A stretch of 64,000 nucleotides of DNA from Cavia porcellus (GCF_034190915.1 NW_026947506.1:36517748-36581747), one strand, 5' to 3'; shown: positions 10,329-21,597, counted from the first letter of the stretch. Made by a program: numbers and translations. Notes: a model not told the origin generated them from the sequence alone.

Positions 10329-10452
10329 GGAAGGGAGGGGAGGGGAGGGGAGGGGAGGGGAGGAGAGGAGAGGAGAGAAGAGAAGAGAAGAGAAGAGAAG
10401 AGAAGAGAAGAGAAGAGAAGAGAAGAGAAGAGAAGAGAAGAGAAGAGAAGAA
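10268..10452 (+). repeat. Compound purine microsatellite
   Basis: About 180 bases with all purines on the plus strand: a GA/AAAG run, then (GGGGA)n, then (GGAGA)n, then (AGAAG)n. Strand asymmetry of this length can form triplex DNA. Open frames here are repeat translations. Confidence 0.97.
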
Positions 10453-10787
10453 AAAAAATGCTTGGGAGAAGGGGACCCTGTATTTTTCTGTGCTGATCTT
10501 GTTTGGTTTCTCTCCTTAGCATATTTTACCACTGGAATATTACATTTTGGAAAATGTCTGTCTCCTCCAACTAGAATCTTAGCACTGTGGTAGGAGGGAC
10601 TAATTTTAGTCTCTAGTACCCAAAATAATGCCTAGTGATAGCAGGTGCTGAAGTAATATTTGTTGAGAGAATAACTTGCTGCATAATGTTTAGGTGTAGG
10701 GTCCCCCATACCCTAAGTAATCATCCACACAATGTATCTAACTAGTCTTTAATGCAAGTAACAATGTTGTGATTGAGTCCGCATATT

Positions 10788-10985
10788 TATTTGTTTCTTT
10801 TTGCTGGTACTGGGGATTGAGCCCAAGGCGTTTGTGCTGAGCTACAGTGTCAGCCCCTTTTATTTTATTTTTAAGATAGGGTCTTGCTAAATAGCTAAGT
10901 AACCTGACTGGGCTTGAATTTGAGATCCTTCTGCCTCAGCCTCCAAGAAAGCTGAGGTTTCAGGCAGGCATCACCAGGCCTGCTT
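10788..10985 (-). mobile_element. B1-ID dimeric SINE
   Basis: Reverse ID 'tggtactggggattgagccc', then reverse B1 'agatagggtcttgctaaata' to 'gaggtttcaggcaggcatca'. Confidence 0.85.
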
Positions 10986-11159
10986 GTATTTAAGTCTTTG
11001 AGTCCATGTTAGAGTGTTCCTCTGACATAGATTCACAGAAGTGAAACTGATCTATCAAAGGGATGGACATATTTTTTTGATGTGATAGATGTTAGCAAAT
11101 TGCCTTCCAGAGATGGCATCAACTACCTCTGGCTAACATCCCACAAACCACTAATTCAA

Positions 11160-11280
11160 GCCCAATCTAGGCAATTTAGTAACTTAGTGGGACCCTGTAT
11201 CAAAATAAAACAAAATTAAAAAGGGCTGGGGACGTAGCTTAGTGCAAAGGCCCTGGTCTCAATCCCTAGTAACACACCCC
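11160..11280 (+). mobile_element. B1-ID SINE, 5'-truncated
   Basis: It begins in the B1 3' half (gcaatttagtaacttagtgg), then ID 'gggctggggacgtagcttag'. Confidence 0.8.
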
Positions 11281-11499
11281 TACATCTGGGGTAGTTAAGT
11301 GTACCTCCAAACAGTCTTCCAAAGTCTCTTCTACTTTATTTTCTCCAATAAAACATGAAGACACCAGCCTATTTTCGGGAGAGATACGAACCATTTACAC
11401 TCCCAAAACAGAGCTTGAGGAATCCTGTTTCTTCGTGTTTGTGAATCTTTTAGCCATCTCAGAAGTGTTAGGTGTTATGCAGTAAAGAATGCTACTGTA

Positions 11500-11682
11500 G
11501 GAAGGCATGGTGGCACACTTGTAATGCCAACATTCTGTGAGGCTGAGGCAGGAGAATCACAAATTCCAGCCCAGGCTGAGCAACTTACCAAGGCCCTATC
11601 TCAAAATGAAAAATTAAAATAGGATTTAGATGTAGCTCAGTGCAAAAGCGCTGGGTTCAATACCCAGAACCACCAACCTACC
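11500..11682 (+). mobile_element. B1-ID dimeric SINE
   Basis: 'ggaaggcatggtggcacact', 'gaggctgaggcaggagaatc', then ID 'atgtagctcagtgcaaaagc' and 'ggttcaatacccagaaccac'. Confidence 0.87.
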
Positions 11683-11746
11683 AAAAGAGGTTGCTTTACC
11701 CAACAGAGATCTGGCTTTTTCCCTCACCTCAGAAAAGACTGAACAG

Positions 11747-12581
11747 TGTTATGGCTTGTATCTAGATGTTCCCCCAAAGCCTCTTGTGCTCATACGATGG
11801 GCTTTTCGGAGTATCACACACCATGAGTGTGTGATACTAGATTAGTCCACTGATTGTTTTTTTTTTTTTTTTCCAAATCCATTTTATTTCAAGGAAATAA
11901 AAGAAAAAAACTAAAACTAAATTTCAAAACATATCTATCAGGGGCAACAATGGTACATACACTGCGCACTGTCATCCCCAAATCATTCATCCAAAGCATA
12001 AGACATCTGCATCCAACTGTCCAAACAATACCAGCACAAATCATTCTCTTCAGTGAACTCAGAGAAATTAGTAGTATAATTATCTTAACTATTTTATATA
12101 CATATACCTACACATGTACGCATGTTGCTTCTCTCAGCTTCTCACATTGAGACAATATGATGTTTACACATGTGTGTCTTAATTATTTCACAATGAGTAT
12201 GGCCTCAAGTTGCATCCATTTAACTATAAAAGTCTCCAGTTTCTCTTTCTTTATGCCACTGATTGTTTTAAGCATAGTTCTGGGTGTGCGTAATGGACTT
12301 ACTAAAGATGAAAGACCCACCTGGGTATGGGTGGAACCAACCAATAGGCTTGCAGCCTGGATAAAATTAAAAGGGGAAGAATAAGGAAGTCTTGTTGCTT
12401 TCTATCCGCCACACCATGAGCTGTTTCTCCTTTGCCATGCCCATCTACCGCACTATCCCTCATTGGAGCCAGATGACTGTGGACTAAAACCTCTACAGAC
12501 TGTGAGCCAAAATAAACGTCTCTTCCTTTAACTTGTGGGTGTCAGGTATTTTGTCCCAGCAGTGAGAATGTAACTAAGATA
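11747..12581 (+). mobile_element. MaLR-type LTR with exact 5-bp target duplication
   Basis: It starts TGTTATGGCTTGTATCTAGA and ends near 'gagaatgtaactaagata', with an AATAAA region near 12,511. 'aacag' flanks it at 11,742-11,746 and 12,582-12,586. The 3' end (ggtattttgtcccagca) recurs in the LTR at 36,507. A truncated L1 is inserted, so the LTR itself is about 425 bp. Confidence 0.82.
11861..12255 (-). mobile_element. 5'-truncated L1 3' end, 14-bp target duplication
   Basis: The poly(A) of the minus-strand element gives the T-run at 11,857-11,872. Its 3'-UTR matches 19,829-20,220 (accagcacaaatcattctct). 'ccactgattgtttt' flanks it at 11,847-11,860 and 12,256-12,269. Nested in the MaLR LTR. 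Confidence 0.88.
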
Positions 12582-12594
12582 AACAGTTCTTGGA

Positions 12595-13402
12595 ATGTGC
12601 TGCTTGATAAGAATATCTTCCATACCTTCCTGTGAAGCAAGCTCCACCGTGCTGATGGTGGAGCCTCAGCCAGAAGGAAAACCTCTCCTTCCTGTGAGCC
12701 AGCTGGTGGGTGGGCTGCAAAACCAGCAGCACCTCCCTCACTCCCGTGCTGATTCTGGAGGAGATGATAGCAACTGAGGGGAAGGGAGTAGATTGTTTGG
12801 TCGACCCTAGTGGCCTGGGGCTGGTGGTCTGTGCATCCACTTGGAGGATGGCAGTGTCAACTGTGGGGAATTTCTTCCTGTCTTGTTTTTGAAATCCAAT
12901 GTTTTGTTCCATTTTACTGTTTTGTTTTATCCCTGCATCTGGTAATATGAGCAACTATTCTGAAGATAACAATGTTCAGTATTTTTCTCACTGTTTTGTT
13001 TTGTTCTCATTTATTGTTTTGTTTTAATGTTATGTTTTGATTGGTTTTATTTTATTATGTTTTGTTTTATTTTATTTTACTATGTCTGAATGAATGGACA
13101 ACTATTGTGAAGATAGCAAGGTATATTATGGTAACCATTGTTGATTTCTCCTTTTTTTTTTGTCTTTTTTGAGACGGGGTGTCACTATGCAGTTCAGGCT
13201 GGCCTTGAGCTCACTTTGTAGCCCAGGCTGGTCTCGAACTCTCAAGGATCCTCCCACCTCAGCCTCCCGAGTGCTGGGATTACAGGCGTGAGCCACCACG
13301 CCTGCTGTTTTGAAGCTCTGTACCGTTTTCCCTGCTTTGTTTTGATTGTCTTTATTCAGTTTTGTATGGTTGGGTTCTTTTCTCTTTGAATGAAAAAAAA
13401 AG
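12595..13402 (+). mobile_element. L1-lineage 3' region
   Basis: A G/C-rich leader (12,640-12,880) is followed by T/G-rich repeats (ttttgttttattttatttta) and two 'gaagata...' phrases about 150 bp apart, ending 'ttttctctttgaatgaaaaa'. It is homologous to the minus-strand 3,100-3,690 and to parts of the 3' region of the half-L1 at 49.5 kb. A B1 interrupts it. Confidence 0.6.
13150..13308 (-). mobile_element. B1 SINE, well preserved
   Basis: Reverse B1 with the rodent internal duplication: 'cactatgcagttcaggctgg' and 'tttgtagcccaggctggtct', ending 'ggattacaggcgtgagccac'. It is close to consensus, so fairly young. Confidence 0.93.
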
Positions 13403-13409
13403 AATATCT

Positions 13410-13873
13410 TCACTTGCCGGAGGGCCTTGGGCCATGCTAGATAATCCCTCAGTGTGATTTGGGGTGAAGGATTTATGGTCATCATGCTCTGGGCTGGCAG
13501 GAGACTGAGCACAGTCATGTAAGTGGACCTTCCTGGACTCTACTCCGTGCACCTGTCCGTCTGACTTATTTTAACACAGGTCCTTTCATTATAATAACCA
13601 TACATGTGATCAATTGGTTTTGCTGGTGTCTCCGAGCCATTCTGGCATATTATTAAATTTGAAACTGGATTCAGGGGCCCTGATCTAGCACTTTGAGCAA
13701 AAATGTGGCTACATCCCATGAGGCTGATATGGAGCAGCAACATCTGCCTCCCTGACCTGGCTTTTTGGGGACCTTAATGATTCAGGTCTTTTACCACCTG
13801 TAACTCTTTGAGATTGTTCTCTACTCCTGAGGTTCTTGGCATTCTCTTGGGACATAGGTGGGGTGTCCCATTG
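13410..13873. other. Unassigned sequence
   Basis: No recognised repeat or gene. Minus-strand frames of about 67 codons are not supported. Confidence 0.4.
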
Positions 13874-14068
13874 CCTTAGTTATTTTTCTTGTTGCTGAGA
13901 CAAAATACCTGACAGCCAAAGTTAAAGGGGAAAGGTTTATTTAGCTCACGGTTTGTAGAGGTTTTAATCCATAATTGGTTGGCTCCAAGACAGGGTGGCT
14001 TGGCAGAGGACTGTCACAGGGGAGAAACAGTTCATGGTACCCACAAGATAGCAAAAGCAACATATCAT
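13874..14068 (-). mobile_element. MaLR-type LTR 3' fragment
   Basis: Reverse LTR 3' end 'tgttgctgagacaaaatacc' with 'aggtttatttagctcacggt', as at 14,491, 31,478 and 45,564. Truncated at about 14,068 beside a short B1 piece. Confidence 0.7.
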
Positions 14069-14490
14069 TTTGTTTTTGAGTCAGGCTCTCACTGTGTAGT
14101 TCCACATAGATAAATGACTCTCTTTACCAACTCAATTCTATTTGTTTAAAAAATAAACTGGCTATCACTCTTATAAATAGGAATCAGCAATCACATATCC
14201 ATGAGATCTTGTGAACACAGGAATCATCTTGTCTTCAAGTGGGCCTCCATCAAGCATACACACAGCTTCACCAGGAGCTGTGTCCCATCTCCGTATCCTA
14301 AGGTTGGTGCTTGAAGGCTTTCTGAAATCTTCCACTTGCCATCCTAGGCAACTTACGTCTTCCTACACTTTTGTCATATAGCAAACAAGGATAGCAATGG
14401 TTCCTGCTTCATGGCATTATTACGAAGATGAAATTTGGGGCTGTTTTGATAGGAACCAACTGTCATCTTAGCCTGTATCCAAGGGTAGCC
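14069..14490. other. B1 scrap, then unassigned sequence
   Basis: 14,070-14,107 is a reverse B1 scrap (ggctctcactgtgtagttcc). The rest may include more decayed LTR but is not assigned. Confidence 0.35.
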
Positions 14491-14864
14491 AGTCTCGGTT
14501 ACTTTTCTCTTGTTACTGAGACAAAATATCCAACACTCAAAATTAGGGAAGGAAGGATTACTTAGCTCACAGTTTGTGGAGGTTCCATTCTGTAATCAGC
14601 TGACTCCAAGGCAAGGTGGATGGTGAGGGGCAACAGTTCAAGGTAGCAGAAGACAGCAAAAGCAGTAAGAACGAGAAAGAGGAGCAGGTCCCTTTTCTTC
14701 CTTTACATTGTAAGCAGAGCACCCACCCAAACCATCGCCTTGCTCTCCTTTTGCACAGACTCAGGATGTTTACAAAGTGAGGTCCCGGCCCACTGCCGAA
14801 TCACTTAGTTAAGCTTCCAAACTTCTCAATCCTCAAGCTGACACAATATATCCACCATTTCACA
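14491..14864 (-). mobile_element. MaLR-type LTR
   Basis: On the minus strand it begins TGTGAAATGGTGGATATATT and ends near 'aaaagtaaccgaga', like the LTR at 36,507. No clear target duplication remains. Confidence 0.75.
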
Positions 14865-14869
14865 TCCCC

Positions 14870-15200
14870 TTCCCACCACACTCACCCTTTTATACGCTAG
14901 CATCCAAGAAAGAAACTCTGCCTGATTCCTGCTTGTTATCTACTTGAACATCATGCTGGAAGTATTTATACCACGGACATTGGCAATGCTATAAATCAGA
15001 ACTTGTCCTTAAGGAACCAGTGAGACTTGATAGTCGGGGTGATCAAAATATACAGCGAATGCTTACATTTTTAAAAACATATCACAGTAAGAGACACATT
15101 GCCCTTAACCCCCCCCCCACAAAAAATAATCCCCCTTGCTTCAAACACGCTTGTTTTTGAAGCGATTCTGGATGTTCTCTTTCAAGAGTGTCTTTAAAAT
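14870..15200. other. Unassigned sequence with a C-run
   Basis: A nine-C run (15,110-15,118) leads to A-rich sequence. No gene is seen. Confidence 0.4.
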
Positions 15201-15204
15201 TGTG

Positions 15205-15530
15205 ATTCTAAAAAAATGTCAGTGCAGCTGCAGTAGGTGATTCAACACAAAAGCAAGCTTGTAAAAACATGACAGTGAGTTCTCATCCACCTTATTCACT
15301 AGATCAGGCACTGGGAGACTTCTGGCTCTCCCTGAGAGTCAAAATAACCCTGGAAGGGAAATGTTTTGAGTCAGTTCAGGACATTAAATCAGCCATGACA
15401 GCACAACTAAAGATACAAAAGAGAGCTCGCAGAATTACTTCGGAAAGTGGCAAGAATAATGGGACGTGAGTATTCAAAGTGAGAGAGAAGATTCTGAGGC
15501 AGGTTCATGGCCTCTGTTACTTAACCATTT
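15205..15530 (+). mobile_element. mariner transposase C-terminal relic
   Basis: A 66-codon frame (15,269-15,469) includes 'PPYSLDQALGDFWL' and 'GKCFESVQDIKSAMTAQLK'. This corresponds to the end of a mariner DDE-type catalytic domain, in which the expected catalytic Asp before FWL (family 'DLA.CD' block) is retained as GD. The frame shifts near 15,465 and continues with a 'SEREDSEAGSW'-like end. N-terminal domain and terminal repeats were not found. Dead DNA transposon. Confidence 0.75.
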
Positions 15531-16084
15531 TTTAAAATTTAAACATTCATTGTGTTTTTCTATCACATTTCATATACCAGCTATTACTTTTGCTCCTTTG
15601 GCTGTCCACCCTCTGGGGTCCCCAGCTCTGATCTCATGGGTGGATCTGAATGTTATAATTTGATCTGAAGGCTCTAAGTGTGGTGTGAGACATCTTTGGC
15701 CAAAGTCCGCAAAACCACTGGATTTAAGAGAATGAATGTGGAAGACCAGCTTCTGCAGAGAATGGAGACTGATACCAGCAAGAGAAAGATGCTGGGTCTC
15801 CTGCCGCCAGGCCCTCTGCAGGCTTCATGCCTCGCCTGTTACTCACTCCTGGGCCTGGGTAGGTGCTGATGATGCCCTGCCCCTCCCAGCCACTCCAGGG
15901 CTGCCCTGGCCTGCCCTTTCTCCTCCCTGGCAGCCCACTCGTTCGCTAGCTTTCTCTGGATTCTTCCAAGAGCGTCCTCTATACACAAGTGTCAGCAATC
16001 AGGTAGAATGAGCTGGGATCTGATCCACACTCTAGACTGGCACAAAACTTAAAGCTCAAATCTGTGATGTGTGTTGGATGACCA
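15531..16084. other. Unassigned sequence
   Basis: Overlapping frames (15,678-15,869; 15,736-16,011) have no recognisable domain. Confidence 0.4.
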
Positions 16085-16262
16085 AAACGTTCTGTGTTTA
16101 CACTGGCTAATGTGTTGGCGGCCCTAACTGCATATAGTTATCGGGTACCTGAAATGTGGTCTGTGAAACTGAGGATTTTTAGCTTATTTACATGAACTTC
16201 ATTTAAATAGCCACATGTGACTAGAGGCCACCATGTCAGACAATGCAAGTTTATGGAAATAT
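16085..16262. mobile_element. MER5A-like hAT-Charlie relic
   Basis: 'tacctgaaatgtggtctgtg' followed by 'aaatagccacatgtgactag' and 'ccatgtcagacaatgcaag' is the characteristic order of this old non-autonomous hAT family. Confidence 0.7.
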
Positions 16263-16419
16263 TCCCTCCAATACACACACAGACTTGTTCCGTGGTAGCT
16301 ACAGAGGGTGCATTCCAGGAACTTCTCATAGTCCCAAATACAGGAGCTCCAGTCTCTTATACAAAACGGCATAATGTTTGCATGCAACCTACACATGTCT
16401 TTCAATCATCTCTAGATGA

Positions 16420-16700
16420 TTTATAATACCTAGTACAATAGAAATACTATGTATGTAGTTGTTATACTATATTGCTTAGGGACTAAGAAGAAGGAAGAAA
16501 GTCTGTACACCTTCAGCAAAGACACAATTTTCTTCAAATATTTTTTAATCCATAGTTGGTGAACCTGCAGATAAAGAGTCCATGGATATGGAGAGCCAAA
16601 AATCCATACCCTACCCAAAAATGTATACACCAAGGGAAGTAAAACTTCTATAAATATTATAATACTAAATTTATTGAGACAGCATGAGACTAATACAAGT
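16420..16700. mobile_element. Tigger-like non-autonomous DNA transposon
   Basis: 'ttgttatactatattgctta', 'tttttaatccatagttggtg' and 'gatatggagagcc' resemble a non-autonomous TcMar-Tigger relic. The subfamily is uncertain. Confidence 0.5.
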
Positions 16701-17485
16701 TGCCTTTGGCTTTTGGCCTCTACAATTTCAAGAGGTGCTCAAAGGTAAGCTGATGGAGCGTGTGTACATTTTTTGGTGGAGTCTGTATGTTCACTGTTAC
16801 ATTGTTTAGAACAGAGGAAAACTAATCTGAATACACTGGGAGGTGGAGGTAGAAAGATTGAAAATGTGGGTCCAGCCTGAGCACTCTGAGCAGCATCCAT
16901 GGCAGTCTTTTACTTCCGCAGTGAGATTTTTAAAATTTAAATATTCCCATATATTTTTACGTCTCGTATGTATTTTACTTGCTTGTGCCTGTCTCTTTCC
17001 TGCCTCTGCTAGGCTGTCTCAGCAGATTTTTACAGACTGTGGATGGAAATATTGACTGTCTAGCCGTCTCCCTGCCAGTCCTCGCCTTATAACTGCCAGG
17101 GAGGCACTGATTGAAGGTTTGTTCTTTTCCATTTAGCCAACAGGTATTTCCCTCTTCTCCCGGGTCTTCGAATAGAGCTGAGTGCGGCTGGCTGGGACCT
17201 GTCTGCACAGACTTCCCACCTCACGGGTGTGCTGGCATTTTCCAGAAGTTTTGCCAAGCTCGTGAGGGCGGCTTTGGAGACGGTCGGCCTGGCTTACTGT
17301 GTGAGCAGTTTTGAAACCTCAGGCTGGCGATAGTGGGGCCACCGTGCGAGCCACCTCACCGATCATTTTCCTCCTGATCTAAACAAAGTCCTGGATCCAC
17401 AGGAGGCTGCAGTTAGGATGGTGTCTCACAGATCAATACCTCTACTCGTTTCAGAATCAGAACCTCAAAGTAACTGGAGAAGGCA
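16701..17485. other. Unassigned sequence, possible decayed SINE
   Basis: 16,835-16,885 (actgggaggtggaggtagaa) may be a B1 remnant. The remainder is unassigned and no coding feature is supported. Confidence 0.35.
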
Positions 17486-17489
17486 GGTG

Positions 17490-18060
17490 TTACAAGGTGA
17501 CTGTATCCTCCAAATTTCACATGTTGAAGCCCTAAGCCCCAGTACATTAGGACATGATTGGTTTTGCAGAGAATGTCTTTAAAGAAGTGATTTTTACAGT
17601 GAGGTCATCAAGCTTGGCCCTAACCCAGTCTGACTGGCAGAAGGTGATTCTGTCACTGGCAGACATCACCCTGGGCAGGGATTGATGTAGTTCTTGTGGG
17701 ACCCGGTTAGTTCTCTCAAGAGTAGATGTTCTGCCAGATGTGGTGGCTCACGCCTGTAATCCTAGCACTCAGGAGGCTGAGGCAAGAGGATCGTTGTGAG
17801 TCTGAGACCAGCCTGGGCTACAAAGTGAGCTCAAGGCCAGCCTGAACTGCATAGAGACACTGTCTCAAAAAGACAAAAAAAAGAGTAGATGTTCTAACAA
17901 GAAGAAATTAGGACACAAACTCTCAGAATGAAGCCCATGTGAAGACACATGGGTAAGGTAGCTGCCTACAGGCCCAGGAGAGAGGCCACAGAAGAAATCA
18001 ATATCACTCACACTTTGATTTCAGACTCCTGGTTTCCAAAATTATAAGATACTAAATGTT
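17490..18060 (+). mobile_element. Old MaLR-type LTR, split by B1
   Basis: 'atcctccaaatttcacatgt' and 'caaaattataagatactaaa' are typical of MST/MLT-type LTR starts and ends. It reads through the B1 insertion. Confidence 0.6.
17733..17880 (+). mobile_element. B1 SINE with 15-bp target duplication
   Basis: Close-to-consensus B1 (tggctcacgcctgtaatcct). 'aagagtagatgttct' occurs at 17,718-17,732 and 17,881-17,895. Confidence 0.95.
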
Positions 18061-18065
18061 TGTTG

Positions 18066-18355
18066 TTTAAGCTCCTGGGAGGCATTGCTTTTGGAAGGGA
18101 TTAATGTATGGGAACCCATTTAGTTCCCTCAAGAGTAGTTCATTACAGAAAAAGCAAGACTGGCCCTTTCCTGGTCTCTGGCTTCCCATCTCACCTATGA
18201 TGCTTTCCACAAAAGCCTCCACCAGGATATCATCCACCACAGATGGGCCACCCCAACTAAGGCTTCTGGGCTCCAAAACTGTAAATGAAATAATTTGTAC
18301 TTTATAAAGTACCCAGCCTCCAGTATTTTATTATGGCGATGGAAAACAAGCACAA
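18066..18355 (+). mobile_element. Old MaLR-type LTR
   Basis: 'ccatttagttccctcaagag' parallels the preceding LTR near 17,705, and 'ttttattatggcgatggaaa' is a typical 3' end. It may be a second LTR of the same provirus or a separate insertion. Confidence 0.55.
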
Positions 18356-18429
18356 CATTCTTTACTGATATAATGGAGGTAGTAAAGACTGCACCTGCTT
18401 CCTCTTGGCGCTGTGATAAGTAATGAGAT

Positions 18430-18645
18430 AGAGCCAACATTTTTGAACACTACACATACACTTGGGTGCTTGCTTGTGACTTGGTATGTATTTGTCTTGT
18501 TTAATTCTTAAAACTCTTTATAATAGGTTCTGCTGGACCTATTTTTCAGCTCAGTGAACTAAGGTTCAGAAAGATCAACTAACTTGCCTAAGATCACATG
18601 GCTGATAAGTACAGTGCTATAACTTGAACCCAGGTTTGCCTGGCT
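18430..18645 (+). mobile_element. MIR element
   Basis: 'taagatcacatggctgataa' and 'gaacccaggtttgcctggct' follow a degenerate core, the usual MIR order. Confidence 0.8.
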
Positions 18646-18676
18646 TCTAAATATGGGAGGCTTGGGGGAGAATAGA

Positions 18677-18792
18677 ATTTTTTAGTTAGTAAGGACCTCA
18701 CTGTGTAGCCCAGGCTGGCCTCACACTCCTAGCAATCTTCCCGCCTCAGCCTCCTGAGTGCTGGAATTACAGGCATGCACCACCATACCTGT
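18677..18792 (-). mobile_element. B1 SINE
   Basis: Reverse B1: 'tgtagcccaggctggcctca', 'gtgctggaattacaggcatg'. Confidence 0.88.
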
Positions 18793-18839
18793 AGTGAGTA
18801 TTTAACCATAAAGCACGTGATATGCTTGGTGTACAGGAC

Positions 18840-19372
18840 AGACCCTAATTGCTCATTGTGTTTTCCATTATAACAGCCTGGGTTGTGTTCAGTTTTTGAT
18901 TCCTGATGTTTGAATTCATTTCTCCAATTCCATCTGCTGGAAACTTAACCACCAAATTTATGTTAATAACAAATGGGGTGGGACCTTTGGGAGGTGATTG
19001 GGTCCCAGACTCCGCCTTCACGAGTGGATTCATCCATCCATGGAGTGTAGCTTAATTACGAAAGCAAGATCTCTGGCACACTTGTTCTGTCTCACCATGC
19101 AATGCCTTCTGACATGTTACAGTGAGCTAGAAAACCCTGGCTAGATGCTGGGCAGACCCAGAGCCATATTCTTGGACCTCCCAGCATCCAGAACCATGCA
19201 CTAAATAAAGCCATATTCTTTTTTTTTTTTTTTAATCGGTACCGAGGATCAAACTCACGACCACCTGCTTGCAAGGCAGGTGCTTATGCCGTTGAGCTAA
19301 ATCCCCAGCCCGAAAGCCATATTCTTTATAGTAGTAATACTCAGTTATAGCAACAGAAAACAGACTAAGACA
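18840..19372 (+). mobile_element. MaLR-type LTR, split by ID
   Basis: 'gatgtttgaattcatttctc', 'acctttgggaggtgattggg' and the final 'aacagaaaacagactaagac' identify a mammalian MaLR LTR. The 5' limit is approximate. Confidence 0.75.
19221..19312 (-). mobile_element. ID SINE with 14-bp target duplication
   Basis: Reverse ID with a T-run (19,219-19,233) and 'gttgagctaaatccccagcc'. 'aaagccatattctt' flanks it at 19,207-19,220 and 19,313-19,326. Confidence 0.95.
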
Positions 19373-19373
19373 C

Positions 19374-19743
19374 TGGCTTAGTTACTTTCTTGTTGCTGAG
19401 ACACAATACCTAGCACTAAGATGTAAACAAGGAGAGGTTTATTCCGGTTCTCAGATGTAGTCCATGGCCAACTGGCTCCAAGGCAGAAACAGAATGGCAG
19501 AGGGACATGACGAGGAAAGGTTGCTCTTCATGGTGGCCATGGTAAGGAACAGAGAGGGGCTGGGGAGAAGTTAACCCTTCCAGTGACTTGGAAGGGTTAA
19601 CCCCAACCCCAGTGACTTGGCTCTTCTGACCTGACTCTCTCCCAACAGCAAGTCAGCTACAAAGCCCCAGATTTAATCAGCAGCAGCCCTGCCCATGAGG
19701 TCTTTGAGGTCTTTGAGGGACATTCTCATCCCAAACCACAACA
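19374..19743 (-). mobile_element. MaLR-type LTR
   Basis: On the minus strand it begins TGTTGTGGTTTGGGATGAGA and ends near 'aacaagaaagtaactaagcc'. It abuts the plus-strand LTR directly at 19,372, so two LTRs meet end to end. It contains a perfect hairpin (19,570-19,601) and a local duplication of 'tctttgagg'. Confidence 0.75.
19570..19601. repeat. Perfect 13-bp inverted repeat
   Basis: 'gttaacccttcca' (19,570-19,582) and 'tggaagggttaac' (19,589-19,601) around the loop 'gtgact'. 'ccagtgacttgg' recurs just downstream. Confidence 0.95.
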
Positions 19744-20219
19744 GGTCCTGCTAGTGGATGGATCTTTGGTGATTATTCAAGTATTGAACGTGACCTCCGG
19801 CACTTAGAACATCATAGTTCAAATTTATTTTTTATGCCCATTTTATTCATAGATAAAAAAAAGAAGAAAATTACAACAAAATTCACAAGTACATCAATCA
19901 GGAGGTAACAATGATACATACATTGCACATTGTCATCCCCAAATCATTCACCCAGAGCACAAGGTATCTGACTTCAATTGTCTGAACAATACCAGCACAA
20001 ATCTTTCTCTTCAGCAAACTCATAGAAATCAGTAATATAACTATCTTAACTATTTTATGTATGTATACATATACATATACATTTTTCTTTCATCTTATCA
20101 CACTAATGAAACAATATGATGCTTACACCTGTGTGTCTTATTTATTTCACTAATGAGTATGTTCTCAAAGTGCATCCATTTACCTATAAAAATCTCCAGT
20201 TTATCCTTATTGATGGCTG

Positions 20220-21072
20220 AGTAGTAATCCATTATATAAAATACCACATCTTTTTTATCCAACCCTCAATCGATGGGCATTTAGATTCTTTCCAAGACCT
20301 GGCTATTATAAACTGTGCTTCTATCATCATGAGTACATATATTGCTGTGGTATGATGTTTTAATTGTTTGGGGATGATACTCAGAAGGGGAATAGCTGAG
20401 TTGAATGGGACTTCCAATCCTGGTTTTTTGAGGAATCTCTACACTGATTTCCACAGTAGTTGCATCAGTCTTTACTCCCACCAACAGTGGGGAAGGGTTC
20501 CTTTTTCCTCACAGCCCCTCCAGAATTTGCTATTGGTTGATTTCTTGATGATGGCCATTCTTTTTGAGGTGAGGTGGAATCTCAGTGTTGTTTTAATTTG
20601 TATCTCTCAAATGTCCAGTGATGCTGAACATTTTTTTGCATATTTATTTGCTGTATGTATTTCTTCATTTGAGAAGTGTATTCATCTAAGATGCCCATTT
20701 TTGGATTTGGCCTTTAAAGCTGGAGGACTGATTTTTTAAAATTCTTTATATGTTCTTGATGGTAATCCTTGTCTGAGGAACAGCTGGAAAACATTTTCTC
20801 CCACTTTGTGGGTTGTCTTTTTATTCTGTTGGTAGTTTCTCTTGCTGTGCAAAAGCTTTTCAGTAGGCTGAAATCCCAGTTGTTGACTTTTTGTGATGGT
20901 TCCTATGCAATGTGGGTTTCATTCCTAAATTCTTTGCCTACACTAATATCTTCAAGAGTTTTACATACTCTATCTTCCCAAAGATTTAATATTTGTGTTT
21001 TAATATTAAGAACTTTGATCCATTCTGATTTTACATTAGTGCATGGCGAAACATATGATTTCATTTTTTCCA
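20220..21072 (-). pseudogene. L1 ORF2 3' fragment
   Basis: It encodes pieces of the ORF2p C-terminal region, with frames broken by stops and shifts. The end '...W.IKKMW' precedes the 'gagtagtaatccattatata' block that ends ORF2 in this family. The endonuclease and reverse transcriptase domains are deleted. Confidence 0.75.
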
Positions 21073-21514
21073 GAGCCTCATTCAACGTTTTGTTGTTACC
21101 ACTTCAGAGATACCTGTTGGGGGGCTTTCAGATTGTCCCACCTCACTGACCCCTGGGCTTGCCTTTGGTGAACTGGATGTCTGGGATTGCCTCTTGTTGA
21201 AATGTCTTCTTCTTATTTCTTTTTTAGTTTAATCCCTGGCTGATGCCTGTAAGTTGCCTATGGTGGGCTGCTTATTGGTGGTACTTAGGACACTTAGGTG
21301 ATGATTACTTCTCTGAGGTATCTTCCAGGTGTAGCTGGTTTTTGGGTTTTGAGCCTTTCCGAAGCTTTTACCTCTTCAGTTTGTTGGAGACGAGAAGTTG
21401 TTGATTGCTTGGCCTGGTCCCTGGTTCTTTGGCACTGTGCCACAGTATTTTCTGTGACCCTTAGTTAATCTCAGGCATGGCTTATCAGGCTCAGCAGCTG
21501 TATAGAACAATTAC

Positions 21515-21597
21515 GTTGGCCAGGGACGTAGCTCAGCAGCACAAGTGCCTCCCTGACAAGCGTGAGGTCACGAGTTCAATCCTGCCAGCCAGTGCAG
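21515..21597 (+). mobile_element. ID-like SINE
   Basis: 'gacgtagctcagcagcacaa' (A box) and 'gtcacgagttcaatcctgcc' (B box). There is no A-tail, and it lies inside the L1 5' region in the opposite orientation. Confidence 0.8.

Noticed and set aside
10172..10593. Four long frames with SLLFS or KRREE repeats
   Set aside because: They are translations of the purine microsatellite.
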